A DNA stretch of 64,000 nucleotides from 1-14-0-10-37-14 sp037130845 (GTDB lineage: Bacteria; Patescibacteriota; Patescibacteriia; Patescibacteriales; Patescibacteriaceae). Of this stretch, positions 30,505-39,588 are shown one piece after another. The position numbers and the translations under genes were made by a program. Every line of letters begins with the position of its first letter. Positions within the stretch are counted from its first letter, which is position 1. Below the pieces are notes generated by a model that was given only the letters and a program-made list of their open reading frames with translations, searched no databases and was not told the DNA's origin. The stretch lies in contig JBAXSE010000002.1 in assembly GCA_037130845.1 (NCBI GenBank), positions 40,547 to 104,546 on the forward strand, given 5' to 3'.

Positions 30505-31728
30505 TTATTCGTAACGCAAAGCCTCGATTGGATTTAGCTTGGCCGCGCGGCGAGCCGGATAATAGCCAAAGATGATGCCGATACCGGCAGAGACGCCAAA
30601 GGCCATCAATACTGAAGAAGGCGCAATTGTCGTAGCTACGCCGGCGAACTTCGTAACCGCTTGAGCAGCCACCCAGCCAAAACCCACGCCGATCAGCCCG
30701 CCGATAAAGGTTAATGCCACCGATTCAGTCAAAAACTGCAGGCTAATATCAGCGCGCTTGGCTCCGATAGCCTTGCGCAAACCGATTTCTCGCGTGCGCT
30801 CGGTCACAGTCGTCAGCATCATATTCATAATGCCGATACCGCCCACCAACAGCGAAATACCGGCAATTGCCGCTAACAAGATGGTAAAGGTGCCGGTCAC
30901 CGAAGAAGCGGTCGCCACAATATCAGCCTGGTTCATGATAGAAAAATCAGCTTGCGCCGGATTGCTAATCTTATGCCGAGCCAGCAACAGGTTGGTCACT
31001 TCGGTCTGCACTGCGGTCAATGAAGCCTGGTCCTTGGCTTGTACGGAAATGGTGGTAACATAATTATCTCCGGACAGATAGCTCTTGGCTGTTGTAATCG
31101 GCACATAGATCATATCATCTTGATTGCCAAAACCGGTACCGCCCTTGGATTTGGTAATGCCGATAATCTTAAAATCTACTTGCTTGATACGGATTGTTTG
31201 GCCGATGGCGCTGGCGTTGGCGCCAAAGAGATCATCGCGCGTAGTCGGACCGATCACCGCGACTTTCGACAAGCTGTTAACATTTTGATCGGTGATAAAA
31301 GTTCCCTGGTCGACTGTTACATTGCGCACTTGGGCATATTGCGGCTCGGTACCGATAACTTGAGTATTGGTATTAGTGCCTCTGGCGGTAACTTGATAAC
31401 GCCGGCTAATCTCTGGAGCGATTGCCGAAGCAAGGGTAATGCCGCTCTTAATGGCCTTGGCATCATCAAAGGTCAAGGTCTGCGCAGAACCGCGCCCGGC
31501 ACTGGGGCCGCCGCCAAAGCTTCGCTGCTGGCCAGGCGTTACCATTAATAAATTAGAGCCGATAGACTGGATGCTTGATTCGATTGAACTCTGCGCCCCT
31601 TGGCCGATCGATACCATAGCAATCACCGAGCCGATGCCGATAACAATGCCCAACATCGTCAAAGTGGAACGCACTTTATTGGCCGTAATGGCAAAATAGG
31701 TCTCTTGGAATAAATCTGATACCAACAT
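30505..31728 (-). CDS. MacB-like ABC transporter permease
   Basis: 407 residues from the ATG at 31728, 1 base after the ATPase stop; a longer frame overlaps the ATPase gene. Topology is typical of the MacB/FtsX family: a first helix (VRSTLTMLGIVIGIGSVIAMVS), a large outer domain (about 45-280) and three C-terminal helices (FTILLAAIAGISLLVGGIGI, then FIGGLIGVGFGWVAAQAV, then VLMAFGVSAGIGIIFGYYPA). TERTREIGLRKAIGAKR is the cytoplasmic coupling loop and PARRAAKLNPIEALRYE the standard end. The ATPase is encoded separately, unlike Escherichia coli MacB. Works as a dimer with the ATPase and the HlyD-like adaptor. Confidence 0.93.
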   Translation of the reverse strand: MLVSDLFQETYFAITANKVRSTLTMLGIVIGIGSVIAMVSIGQGAQSSIESSIQSIGSNLLMVTPGQQRSFGGGPSAGRGSAQTLTFDDAKAIKSGITLASAIAPEISRRYQVTARGTNTNTQVIGTEPQYAQVRNVTVDQGTFITDQNVNSLSKVAVIGPTTRDDLFGANASAIGQTIRIKQVDFKIIGITKSKGGTGFGNQDDMIYVPITTAKSYLSGDNYVTTISVQAKDQASLTAVQTEVTNLLLARHKISNPAQADFSIMNQADIVATASSVTGTFTILLAAIAGISLLVGGIGIMNMMLTTVTERTREIGLRKAIGAKRADISLQFLTESVALTFIGGLIGVGFGWVAAQAVTKFAGVATTIAPSSVLMAFGVSAGIGIIFGYYPARRAAKLNPIEALRYE

Positions 31729-31729
31729 A

Positions 31730-32422
31730 TTATTTTTTTTTGCTTGACTTCTGATCCTTAACAATCAGGCCATCGCGGATAGTGATAACCCTATCGGCAT
31801 GTTCAGCCACATCAGGCTCATGGGTAATTAAAACGATTGTATGGCCTTCATTCCTATTCAAACGCTCAAAGGTATCCAGAACGATCAAGCCTGTCTTGGT
31901 ATCCAGATTACCGGTCGGCTCATCGGCTAGAATAATTGAAGGGTTGTTAACCAAAGCTCTGGCGATAGCCACGCGTTGCATCTGGCCGCCGGATAGCTGG
32001 TTGGACAAATGCAACCAACGGTCTTCTTCCAGCCCGGCCGCCTGCAAAGCCAGCTTTGCCATCACTGCCCTCTTTTCCGGATTAACTTCGGCGTACACCA
32101 AAGGCAGCATTACATTGCGCAAAACAGTAGAGCGCGATAATAGATTAAATGACTGAAAAACGAAACCAATCTTATTGCGTCGAATATCAGCCAATTCATC
32201 ATCTGTCAAACTGGAAACATCCTGATCTTCCAATAGATATTGGCCGCTAGTCGGCGTGTCCAAAGCCCCGATGATATGCATCAAGGTTGACTTGCCCGAG
32301 CCGGAAGGCCCGGTAATCGCCACGAATTCCCCCTTTTTAATCTTAAAGGAAACGTCCTTCAGAACATGCGTCTCGACGTCGCCATTAACGTATGTTTTAT
32401 TGAGTTTAATGCATTCTATCAT
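31730..32422 (-). CDS. MacB/LolD-type ABC transporter ATPase
   Basis: 230 residues from the ATG at 32422, 4 bases after the HlyD-like stop. It has a complete nucleotide-binding domain: Walker A GPSGSGKST, Q-loop in FVFQSFNLLSR, signature LSGGQMQRVAIARAL, Walker B IILADEPTGNLD and the H-loop VLITHEPD. The sequence around TYVNGDVETHVLKDVSF is typical of the class that powers MacB- and LolCE-type permeases by mechanotransmission. It forms one operon with the permease and adaptor. Confidence 0.95.
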   Translation of the reverse strand: MIECIKLNKTYVNGDVETHVLKDVSFKIKKGEFVAITGPSGSGKSTLMHIIGALDTPTSGQYLLEDQDVSSLTDDELADIRRNKIGFVFQSFNLLSRSTVLRNVMLPLVYAEVNPEKRAVMAKLALQAAGLEEDRWLHLSNQLSGGQMQRVAIARALVNNPSIILADEPTGNLDTKTGLIVLDTFERLNRNEGHTIVLITHEPDVAEHADRVITIRDGLIVKDQKSSKKK

Positions 32423-32426
32423 ATGA

Positions 32427-34463
32427 TTAACGTCCTCCGCCTCCACCCAACATGCGCATAGCATTGGTGCCGCTAGGAGCCGCTACCGTGCTTGTTTTAG
32501 TGATAGTCTGCGTCACTACCGGATCAGCCTCAGTAATGCCTTGGATTATTTCGGTATTCGTATCATTTGCCAGGCCCGTTTGGATATATTTATTAGTTGG
32601 CACGCTCGGCCAAGTGATGCCGGCGGACGACCCGGCAATATTGGCAGCAGCAGCCCCTGTCAGCACTTCGACGTAATTGCCATTATTATCAGTCTTGATG
32701 GCGGAATTAGAAAGTATCAAAACACCCAGCTTGCTGTCGGTAATAATCGAAGCGCTGACGCTCATGCCAGGCTTGATCCGGTCATCTTGGGTATCAAAGG
32801 CGATCTTAACCGTGTAATTTACCACGCCCGAACTAACTACGCCCAAAGTATCGACGCTCGCCACCACGCCGCTGATAGTCAGGCCGTCGATAGCGCTAAA
32901 AGTCAGGCTGGCCTTTTGTCCAACGGACACCTTGGCCGCATCAACTTCGTTCAAAGTAATTTCTGCAATCTTATCAGTAGTGATTACCGTCGCTACAGCT
33001 GTGCCGCTCGAGACATCATCGCCCTTCTTGGGCACAATCTTGGCAACCTCGCCATCAATCGGAGAGACAACCCTGGCTTCTTGCAGGTTCTTGAGAGCAA
33101 CGGCATAAGAGTTTTGGGCCTGGGAAATCTGCAAATAAGAAGACGCCAGGTCTTCAGGTCTTGGCTTGGCAACCTTGAGATTATATTGAAACTGCGCGTT
33201 GTCAAAAGAAATCTTTTTCTGAGCTACATCATTGGTAGCATTTTCAATTAAGGTCTTATTATCTAAAATAGTTTGCGCCAAGGCACTTTGCGCGCTGGTA
33301 AAATTGTTCTTAGCGGTCGCCAAAGAATTCTTAGCGCCTGCTAGGCTCGAGGAACTGTTTAAATCCGTTGAGGATCCGGAAGACTTCGCAGAAATAATAG
33401 ACTGGGCAGCTCCCTGCAAACTACTAATGGCAGAAACGGCGCTGTTTTCTTGGCTGGAGATGCCGGAACGATAACTGTCTAAAGTAGCCTGCGACAAATC
33501 AGACGCAGTAATCGTATTAGTCAAAGCGCCATAAATGTCATGCAACATGTCCTTGGCGTTGCTCAACGCAGTTGCGGCATGTATTAACAAAGCATCTTCA
33601 TTGGCAGTGGTCCAATTACCGGAAGAATTATTATATTCAGTCTCTAGGCCATCTAAACTTGCCTTTGCCGCGTAGTAATGAGTACGCGCGTCATTTAATA
33701 CTTGAGAATTCATTGCACTCAGGACATTGCGATTAGGAAAGGTGGCGGTATGATCTATACCCAGAATGTTATCAGTCGCCAAAACCGCACTGCGCATAGT
33801 CAGCAGCGAGGCGGTAATAGTGGTTTTAGCGTTATCATAAGCATTAGTCAAAGATTGCGTGCTATTATTGGTATCAAGAGCGCCGGAAGAAACGGCATTA
33901 TCATAAGATGTCTGTGCGTTACTAAGCGACAACTGAGCGTTATCAACCTGTAATTTAGCCTTCTGCAGATTCTGGTCAGCAGTCCGCTTGGCCTCGTCCA
34001 AAGCACTCAGGCTTGCCTGATAAGACAGCTTGGCGGAATTTATAGAGTTTTGACTGACCGCTATATCTTCGGCGGTCGGGCCGATTAATTTTAAATTGAG
34101 AGCAGCTTGCGCCGATTGCAAACTATTCTTAGCTTGTTCGGCTTGAACAGACAGATCATAATTATCCAACTGCATAATAACGTCACCCGCCTTGACCAGC
34201 TGCTTTTCTTTTGCCTTGATAGACAAGACTTGAGCGGAAACCTTCGGCTTAATATCAATCTGGCTAGAGGCAGAAACCTGCCCGGTGCCGCTAACCGAAA
34301 CAATAATGTCGCCCTTTTGGGCAGCACCCAAAACATAACGAGGAGGAACATTAGCCTTCTGCGCAGCTTGATATTGATAGTAACCGCCGGCCGCCAACAA
34401 CAGCAAAGCAAAAATTAATAGCTTCTTGTGCTTACCGACAAACTGCATGATTTTTTGTTTCAT
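32427..34463 (-). CDS. HlyD/MacA-like membrane fusion protein
   Basis: 678 residues from the ATG at 34463. The GGAGG ribosome site 11 bases upstream fixes this start, since a further in-frame TTG is part of the site itself. There is one N-terminal membrane helix (LLIFALLLLAAGGYYQYQAA). A split biotinyl-lipoyl domain (KAGDVIMQLDNYDLSVQ and ARVVSPIDGEVAKIVPKKGDDV) flanks an unusually long helical hairpin (about 100-470) rich in Ala, Ser, Asn and Gln. Beta-barrel and C-terminal domains follow (DAAKVSVGQKASLTF and on). It is larger than MacA (about 370). The long hairpin may span the thick surface layer in place of an outer-membrane channel. First gene of the exporter operon. Confidence 0.9.
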   Translation of the reverse strand: MKQKIMQFVGKHKKLLIFALLLLAAGGYYQYQAAQKANVPPRYVLGAAQKGDIIVSVSGTGQVSASSQIDIKPKVSAQVLSIKAKEKQLVKAGDVIMQLDNYDLSVQAEQAKNSLQSAQAALNLKLIGPTAEDIAVSQNSINSAKLSYQASLSALDEAKRTADQNLQKAKLQVDNAQLSLSNAQTSYDNAVSSGALDTNNSTQSLTNAYDNAKTTITASLLTMRSAVLATDNILGIDHTATFPNRNVLSAMNSQVLNDARTHYYAAKASLDGLETEYNNSSGNWTTANEDALLIHAATALSNAKDMLHDIYGALTNTITASDLSQATLDSYRSGISSQENSAVSAISSLQGAAQSIISAKSSGSSTDLNSSSSLAGAKNSLATAKNNFTSAQSALAQTILDNKTLIENATNDVAQKKISFDNAQFQYNLKVAKPRPEDLASSYLQISQAQNSYAVALKNLQEARVVSPIDGEVAKIVPKKGDDVSSGTAVATVITTDKIAEITLNEVDAAKVSVGQKASLTFSAIDGLTISGVVASVDTLGVVSSGVVNYTVKIAFDTQDDRIKPGMSVSASIITDSKLGVLILSNSAIKTDNNGNYVEVLTGAAAANIAGSSAGITWPSVPTNKYIQTGLANDTNTEIIQGITEADPVVTQTITKTSTVAAPSGTNAMRMLGGGGGR

Positions 34464-34645
34464 AAGACTGTTTTCCTCCAATTTATTTAATATAAGTTAT
34501 TTTATCAAAAGCTATGCACATCCACCGGTCCCTCTTGCTGATAAATCAAAAACACAACGCAAGTATTCTTTTGGTAATACGCAAAAAACAACTCTTAACT
34601 TTCGGTTTAGCCGACTATTATATTTTGCTTATGATTAAATAAAAA

Positions 34646-35878
34646 TCACAATTCACTCGCCGCCTCGCCCGCAATATAGCCGGTACTCCAACACAGCTGC
34701 AGATTATAGCCGCCGCTGGGACCGGCCAAATCCAATACCTCTCCGACAACATACAGATTGTCCAATAATTTTGACTTCATGGTCTTGGGGTCGATTTCTG
34801 CCAAAGCCACTCCTCCGGCTGTCACAATTGCCCTGTCAAAACCGCCTATACCGCTCAAGGTCAACTTAAAATGCTTCAGCAAACCAGCCAAGGCTAGCCG
34901 AGCATCTCTCTTGACTTCACTTGCCTTAGTCATTGGGCTAATCTGAGCCAAACGCAAAATGACCGGCTGCAACTTAGGCTGGATCAAACCGCTCAAACAA
35001 TTCTGACACAACTTTTTCCCATTCTGCGCAAACAGCGTCTCTAGCTTTTTGCCTATTTCTTCTGCTGATAATTCCGGCATCATATCTATTTCCAATGCGC
35101 AACCGTCCTCAACGCCAGCTTCTAACCAGCGGCTGATATTCAACGCGGCCGGTCCGCTAAGCCCTCTGCCCGTAAACACGACATCACCCTGCTCTTGTGC
35201 CAGTTTTTGCCGTCCTTGAAAAATAGTCAATTTAACCTGCTTCAAACTTAGGCCTTCCAGCTCTTTGAGATATGATTCACGCACCTCCAACGGTACCAAG
35301 GCCGGCCTGGTTGGGACGATCATATGCCCCAAATTCGCCAGCCAACGATAACCGTCGCCGGTTGAGCCGGTTTGCGGATAAGAACGCCCGCCCGTCGCGA
35401 TAATAAAAGCATCAGCTGTCAAAATGCTGCCGTCAGCCAAAACTGCGCCCGCAAGCGTCGAACCATGGCGCTTCAAGGCCTTGACCTCAACCTGCTTGAA
35501 TTCAACCTTACCCTGCCGACAATAATTAAGCAAAGCCATTAAGACGTCATTCGCTCTATTGCTGGCCGGGAACACTTGGCTCACGCCTTCCGTTTTGCAC
35601 ACAACGCCCTGCTGATTAAAAAAATCTATCACTTCCTCGGGCCCAAAACGAGATAGCGCCGACAATAAAAACTTGCCTTGCTTGCCGTAGGCATCTGCCA
35701 GGTCTTTGTCCGGCAAAAGATTAGTCAGATTGCAGCGCCCTCCGCCGGTCGTTAACAATTTAACGCCAGGCTGCCTATTTTTATCCAACACTAATACCGA
35801 AGAGCCCAAAGCCGCCGCTCGGCCGGCCGCCATCAGCCCTGCCGGTCCTGCCCCAATTATGATTATCTTTTTTTTCAT
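34646..35878 (-). CDS. FAD-dependent oxidoreductase (HI0933/YhiN/BaiN family)
   Basis: 410 residues with an N-terminal dinucleotide-binding motif (KIIIIGAGPAGLMAAGRAAA), followed by VKLLTTGGGRCNLTN, the family fingerprint. FIIATGGRSYPQTGSTGDGY and GVALAEIDPKTMKSKLLDNLYVVGEVLD complete the FAD site. The C-terminal GPSGGYNLQLCWSTGYIAG is also typical. Members are flavoproteins of poorly defined substrate; some reduce alpha,beta-unsaturated bile acid intermediates and many are simply called NAD(P)/FAD-dependent oxidoreductases. Stand-alone gene, divergent from the PRTase operon with a 66-base gap. Confidence 0.93.
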   Translation of the reverse strand: MKKKIIIIGAGPAGLMAAGRAAALGSSVLVLDKNRQPGVKLLTTGGGRCNLTNLLPDKDLADAYGKQGKFLLSALSRFGPEEVIDFFNQQGVVCKTEGVSQVFPASNRANDVLMALLNYCRQGKVEFKQVEVKALKRHGSTLAGAVLADGSILTADAFIIATGGRSYPQTGSTGDGYRWLANLGHMIVPTRPALVPLEVRESYLKELEGLSLKQVKLTIFQGRQKLAQEQGDVVFTGRGLSGPAALNISRWLEAGVEDGCALEIDMMPELSAEEIGKKLETLFAQNGKKLCQNCLSGLIQPKLQPVILRLAQISPMTKASEVKRDARLALAGLLKHFKLTLSGIGGFDRAIVTAGGVALAEIDPKTMKSKLLDNLYVVGEVLDLAGPSGGYNLQLCWSTGYIAGEAASEL

Positions 35879-35944
35879 AACTTAATTCTACCACAAAAGC
35901 GCTTATATTTAAATTTTTTTCAAAATCTGCTAAAATAATAATAT

Positions 35945-36574
35945 ATGACTTTTAGCGATCGTGCCGAAGCTGGGCAAAAACTAGCAGCTATATTAAAAAA
36001 TAAAGGGATTGATACTGGCATTGTCTATGCCTTGCCGCGCGGCGGCGTTATCTTGGGTTACGAAATAGCCAAAGCGCTCAATTTGCCGTTAGAAACATTA
36101 ATCATCAAGAAAATAGGCCATCCGCAACAACCCGAATACGCTATCGGCGCTGTCTCGGAAAACGGTCGAACCATTTTTGACCAGCTGGAAGAACAGCAAT
36201 TAGGCCCGGTCTGGATCAAACAGGCTGCTGCCCGCGCCTTGTCGGCCGCCCGCCAACGCCGCCTGCTCTATAGCGCCAAACAACCGCCGCGAAACTGCCG
36301 ACAGCAAACGGCCATCATCACTGATGACGGCGCTGCTACCGGGCTGTCTATCGAACTGGCTATCCGCGAATTGCGTAGGCAACAACCGGCACGATTGATT
36401 GTCGCCTTGCCGGTCTTACCCAAAGAACTAATTACCAAGCTTGCGCCCTTAGTAGACGAGCTTGTCTACCTGGACGCGCCGGACCGCTTCTTGCCCGCAG
36501 TTGGCGCTTATTACCAAAATTTCGACCAGATAGAAGACTCCCAAGTGATCCGCCTCTTAAAATCCTTACCCTAA
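35945..36574 (+). CDS. Phosphoribosyltransferase-domain protein
   Basis: 209 residues. A type I PRTase fold with VYALPRGGVILGYEIAKAL near the N-terminus, KKIGHPQQPEYAIGAVSE, and the PRPP-binding loop AIITDDGAATGLSIELAI (DDGAATG). It is similar to bacterial 'phosphoribosyltransferase' proteins of the type sometimes fused to dienelactone hydrolase. A TAAAAT box (35931-35936) lies 8 bases before the ATG, so the message may be leaderless. It is first in a plus-strand operon with a PRPP synthetase-like gene (1 base gap), which suggests shared use of PRPP. Base or nucleotide substrate unknown. Confidence 0.87.
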   Translation: MTFSDRAEAGQKLAAILKNKGIDTGIVYALPRGGVILGYEIAKALNLPLETLIIKKIGHPQQPEYAIGAVSENGRTIFDQLEEQQLGPVWIKQAAARALSAARQRRLLYSAKQPPRNCRQQTAIITDDGAATGLSIELAIRELRRQQPARLIVALPVLPKELITKLAPLVDELVYLDAPDRFLPAVGAYYQNFDQIEDSQVIRLLKSLP

Positions 36575-36575
36575 T

Positions 36576-37457
36576 ATGCTCATCTACGCCTTCCCCGAAT
36601 ACCGCCGGCTGGGCCAATCCTTAGCCGCCCACCCGCTCTGGCGCCAAGCCGGTTACAAGTTCGACCGTTACCAAAGCGGCGAGCTAAATTTAACTTTGCT
36701 TGGCTCAGTCGCCGGCCAACACTGCCTAATTGTCGGCCAAACGGCACCGCCTGATGATAATCTACTCAAGCTCTTAATCCTAGCCGACACTCTGCGCAAA
36801 GAAGGCGCCGCCAAAATTACTCTACTTGCCCCCTACCTTGGCTATTCGCGCCAAGAACACAACATCAAGAACTTCGGCCAATTTACCCAATTAATTGGCA
36901 AGCTTTTAAAAACCGCCGGAGTCAGCCAGCTCATTACGCTGGACCTGCACAATCCGGACATCATCAAGGCTTTCCCTATCAAACTGACAAATCTGCCCAG
37001 CGCCCCTCTATTCGCCTCCATTGTTAAGAAATACAACCGCCCAGACCTTAGTTTAGCCTCTCCCGATCTGGGTGCTTATGAACGTTGCGCCTCCTTGGCT
37101 ACCGGCCAACCGATTATCTTTTTCCAAAAAAAACGGATGGTAGGCGATCTCAAGATGCTCAAATTACACGGACTTGCCACCAGGCGCATCATCCTGGTCG
37201 ATGACATTCTCAGTACCGGCGAAACGCTAGTCAAGGCCGCCAAGCAGCTAATCAAGCTAGGCAGCCAAGAAATTATCATCTTAGTCACTCACGGCCAATT
37301 CAAAGGCAAAATCTGGCGGCAATTGCTTATTCCGCAAGTCAAAAAAATCTACAGCACCGACAGCACGCCCGATGCCAAACAACAGAAGATAAAAAGACTG
37401 CGCCTGTTATCAGTCAACAGCTATCTAACTGCATATTGCCATAAGCATTTACACTAA
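36576..37457 (+). CDS. Ribose-phosphate pyrophosphokinase (PRPP synthetase)-like
   Basis: 293 residues, slightly shorter than the usual 310-320. It has two PRTase-like halves. Recognisable segments are FDRYQSGELNLTL (usual 'R F.DGE'), LILADTLRKEGAAKITLLAPYLGYSRQ, ITLDLHNPDII, SPDLGAYERC and the PRPP loop RIILVDDILSTGETLVKAAK. Compared with Prs the flexible catalytic region is reduced, and the loop reads DDILSTGET rather than DDxxxTGGT. It should make PRPP from ribose 5-phosphate and ATP, but reduced motifs leave some doubt about activity. It starts 1 base after the PRTase stop and ends 1 base before the YjbQ-like gene. Confidence 0.87.
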   Translation: MLIYAFPEYRRLGQSLAAHPLWRQAGYKFDRYQSGELNLTLLGSVAGQHCLIVGQTAPPDDNLLKLLILADTLRKEGAAKITLLAPYLGYSRQEHNIKNFGQFTQLIGKLLKTAGVSQLITLDLHNPDIIKAFPIKLTNLPSAPLFASIVKKYNRPDLSLASPDLGAYERCASLATGQPIIFFQKKRMVGDLKMLKLHGLATRRIILVDDILSTGETLVKAAKQLIKLGSQEIIILVTHGQFKGKIWRQLLIPQVKKIYSTDSTPDAKQQKIKRLRLLSVNSYLTAYCHKHLH

Positions 37458-37458
37458 T

Positions 37459-37866
37459 ATGGAATTTGCCATCGACACCAAAGGCCACTACGACTTCATT
37501 AACATTACACCCCAAGTCGCGCAAGCAGTGGCAGCCAGCAAAATTGCCAACGGCCTAGTCTTGGTTTTTATTCCCGGCGCCACGGCCGCCATCACCACCA
37601 TGGAATACGAAAGCGGACTAATTAAAGATATTACCGCAACTTTAGAAAAAATCGCGCCCGATAACTTCGACTACGCCCATCATCAGCGCTGGGGCGACCA
37701 CAATGGCGGTGCCCACATCAAGGCAGCTCTCATCGGCCCCAGTCTAACCGTCCCGCTGGAAGACCATCAGTTGCAACTAGGCGCCTGGCAACAAATCGTC
37801 CTAATCGATTTCGACGAAACACCGCGCCAACGCACCGTTATCATCAAAATTAGCCCAAGTGAATAA
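37459..37866 (+). CDS. YjbQ/UPF0047 family protein
   Basis: 135 residues of the YjbQ fold: HYDFINITPQVAQAVAAS, LVLVFIPGATAAITTMEYE, the conserved HHQRWGDHNGGAHIKAALIG with metal-ligand histidines, and LGAWQQIVLIDFDETPRQR. Members have been linked to a secondary thiamine-phosphate synthase activity, though their true role is unsettled. It is the last gene of the three-gene operon and is followed immediately by a terminator. Confidence 0.93.
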   Translation: MEFAIDTKGHYDFINITPQVAQAVAASKIANGLVLVFIPGATAAITTMEYESGLIKDITATLEKIAPDNFDYAHHQRWGDHNGGAHIKAALIGPSLTVPLEDHQLQLGAWQQIVLIDFDETPRQRTVIIKISPSE

Positions 37867-37898
37867 AAATATCCCCGAGTCAGCTTGGGGATATTTTT
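37865..37898 (+). terminator. Terminator of the PRTase-Prs-YjbQ operon
   Basis: 12-base stem AAAAATATCCCC/GGGGATATTTTT with a 10-base loop; the arm itself gives the T-run. It also serves the minus-strand zinc operon on the other side. Confidence 0.8.
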
Positions 37899-37919
37899 AT
37901 TATACTTTAATTATATAAT

Positions 37920-38012
37920 TTACTGGCTGCTTAGATACGCGCCGAATAAAAAAGACAAGACTGACAAAGCAGCCAGGACTACGATAATGATAAACCAATT
38001 TAAACGTTTCAT
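37920..38012 (-). CDS. 30-residue single-helix membrane peptide in the zinc operon
   Basis: An ATG at 38012 opens a 30-codon frame ending in TAA. The product is a short basic start (MKRLNW) and one hydrophobic helix (FIIIVVLAALSVLSFLFGAYL) ending SSQ. Its start lies 10 bases after the stop of the zinc permease gene, on the same strand, and a terminator lies beyond it, so it would be the last member of the operon. This layout resembles small membrane proteins that stabilise or tune transporters. No ribosome site is visible, so translation would depend on coupling. Real coding is likely but not proven. Confidence 0.5.
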   Translation of the reverse strand: MKRLNWFIIIVVLAALSVLSFLFGAYLSSQ

Positions 38013-38022
38013 GATATTCTAA

Positions 38023-38832
38023 TTACCGCAAAACCTTGCGCCAGAGTAAAGACACTAAGAAAATAGCAAAATTAGCCAGGACGATAGTCGCGCCTGCCGG
38101 CAAATCGGCATAAACCGAGATAGTAATACCGATTAAGACCGACAACACTCCGGCTCCCACCGCCAACGCCATAGCCGCACGGAAGCTCTTGGCTAGCTGC
38201 AAGGCGCTCACGGCCGGCAAAATTAACAACGCCGAGACCAGCATCACGCCAACCACTTTGACTGCCAATACCACCGTAATAGCCGTCAGCCAAGTAAGCA
38301 TCAGATTGAGCCGGCTAGCCTTTACTCCCACCATTTTAGCGTAATCTTCATCAAAAGAAACCACCATCAAATCATTAAACAAAAGAAAGATAGCCAAAAG
38401 CACCACAGCGGATAATCCGATTGACAGCCAAACCTCCGCCGCCGATACCGCTAAAATATTTCCAAAGAGATAGGCGAACAGATCAACATTAAAGCCGTTA
38501 GATAGACTGGCCAGCATCACGCCGATAGACACACCGACTGCCGAGACTATACCGATTGCCGCGTCACCGTACAGCTTAGCCCGCTGCGACAGCTTGAGCA
38601 CAAAATACGACGCCGCCAATACTAGCGGTATAGCCACCAACAAGGGATAAACGCCAAAAAATAAAGCCAGGGCGATTGCGCCAAAGCTGACATGAGACAA
38701 ACCATCACCGATCAAGGAAAGCTTCTTTAATACCAAAAAATTGCCCAAAATAGCACAGAGCGCCGCAATAAAGGCGCCCGCCACAAAGGCCCGCACCACA
38801 AAGCCCAAACTGAACAAAGATATGATTTCCAT
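38023..38832 (-). CDS. znuB: Zinc/manganese ABC transporter permease
   Basis: 269 residues with about eight membrane helices, ABC-3 family: FVAGAFIAALCAILGNFLVLKK, LIGDGLSHVSFGAIALALF (the conserved D-x-L-S-H segment), GDAAIGIVSAVGVSIGVML and SALLILPAVSAL. It carries metal ions with the ATPase encoded 1 base upstream and the binding protein before that. ZnuB, MntB and similar permeases share this pattern, so Zn versus Mn is decided mainly by the binding protein. Confidence 0.92.
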   Translation of the reverse strand: MEIISLFSLGFVVRAFVAGAFIAALCAILGNFLVLKKLSLIGDGLSHVSFGAIALALFFGVYPLLVAIPLVLAASYFVLKLSQRAKLYGDAAIGIVSAVGVSIGVMLASLSNGFNVDLFAYLFGNILAVSAAEVWLSIGLSAVVLLAIFLLFNDLMVVSFDEDYAKMVGVKASRLNLMLTWLTAITVVLAVKVVGVMLVSALLILPAVSALQLAKSFRAAMALAVGAGVLSVLIGITISVYADLPAGATIVLANFAIFLVSLLWRKVLR

Positions 38833-38833
38833 A

Positions 38834-39586
38834 TTAGTCGTGTTGATGGCAGATTAAATGCTGTGAATAACTGCCAAAATACCCTCCCATATCCGGTGAC
38901 TGGCAAAAATCATTAAAGCCGCCGTAAAAGACTACTTTTTTATCCAAATATAACAATGTCTTAGCATAGCGTCCGATTTGCGGCGTATCATGCGTGACCA
39001 TTATCACCGTAGTCTGATGTTCCTGATTCAGCTCTTCCAGCAACGCAAAAAAGCTATCTCGCGATAATGGATCCAAGGCGCTGCTTGGCTCGTCCAGGAC
39101 CAATAAACTCGGATTAGAAGCCAAGGCCCGAGCCAAGAAAACTTTTTGTTGTTGCCCGCCTGACAGTTCCCCCACCATCTTGTTCTTCTGTTTCTCTATG
39201 CCCATCAGTTTCATCACCACGCTTACCCGCTCATTGTCAGCAGCATTGAATATCTTAGGGAAACTTTTGCCGGCTAACAATCCCATACGCACCACTTCTC
39301 TGGCGGTCGCCGGAAACAACGGATTATAATTATTAGACTGCTGAGGCAAATAGCCGATTCGTCCCCAATCATTAAACAGCTTCCGATTCTGCCCGAACAA
39401 CTCTATCTTACCGCGATACGGCCCGGCCAAACCCAGCAAAACCTTGATCAAGGTAGATTTACCTGCGCCATTTGGGCCGCTCAAGGCCACATAATCACCG
39501 GGCGTAATCGAAAAAGTAACACCGTACAAGATGTCATCGGAGCCATAGCCAAAACACAAATTTTTAACATTAATAATCGGAGTCAT
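38834..39586 (-). CDS. znuC: Zinc/manganese ABC transporter ATPase
   Basis: 250 residues from the ATG at 39586. Nucleotide-binding domain with Walker A SGPNGAGKSTLIK, the Q-loop LPQQSNNYNPLFPAT, signature LSGGQQQKVFLARALA, Walker B LLVLDEPSSALDP and H-loop VIMVTHDTPQ. The C-terminal extension ends with three histidines (QHLICHQHD), a short metal-binding-like tail common in this class. It sits between the substrate-binding protein and the permease, with gaps of 2 and 1 bases. Confidence 0.93.
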   Translation of the reverse strand: MTPIINVKNLCFGYGSDDILYGVTFSITPGDYVALSGPNGAGKSTLIKVLLGLAGPYRGKIELFGQNRKLFNDWGRIGYLPQQSNNYNPLFPATAREVVRMGLLAGKSFPKIFNAADNERVSVVMKLMGIEKQKNKMVGELSGGQQQKVFLARALASNPSLLVLDEPSSALDPLSRDSFFALLEELNQEHQTTVIMVTHDTPQIGRYAKTLLYLDKKVVFYGGFNDFCQSPDMGGYFGSYSQHLICHQHD

Positions 39587-39588
39587 AA

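Noticed and set aside
34426..34638. Plus-strand frame of 70 codons upstream of the HlyD-like gene
   Set aside because: It runs over the start of that gene on the other strand, has no family resemblance and no promoter.
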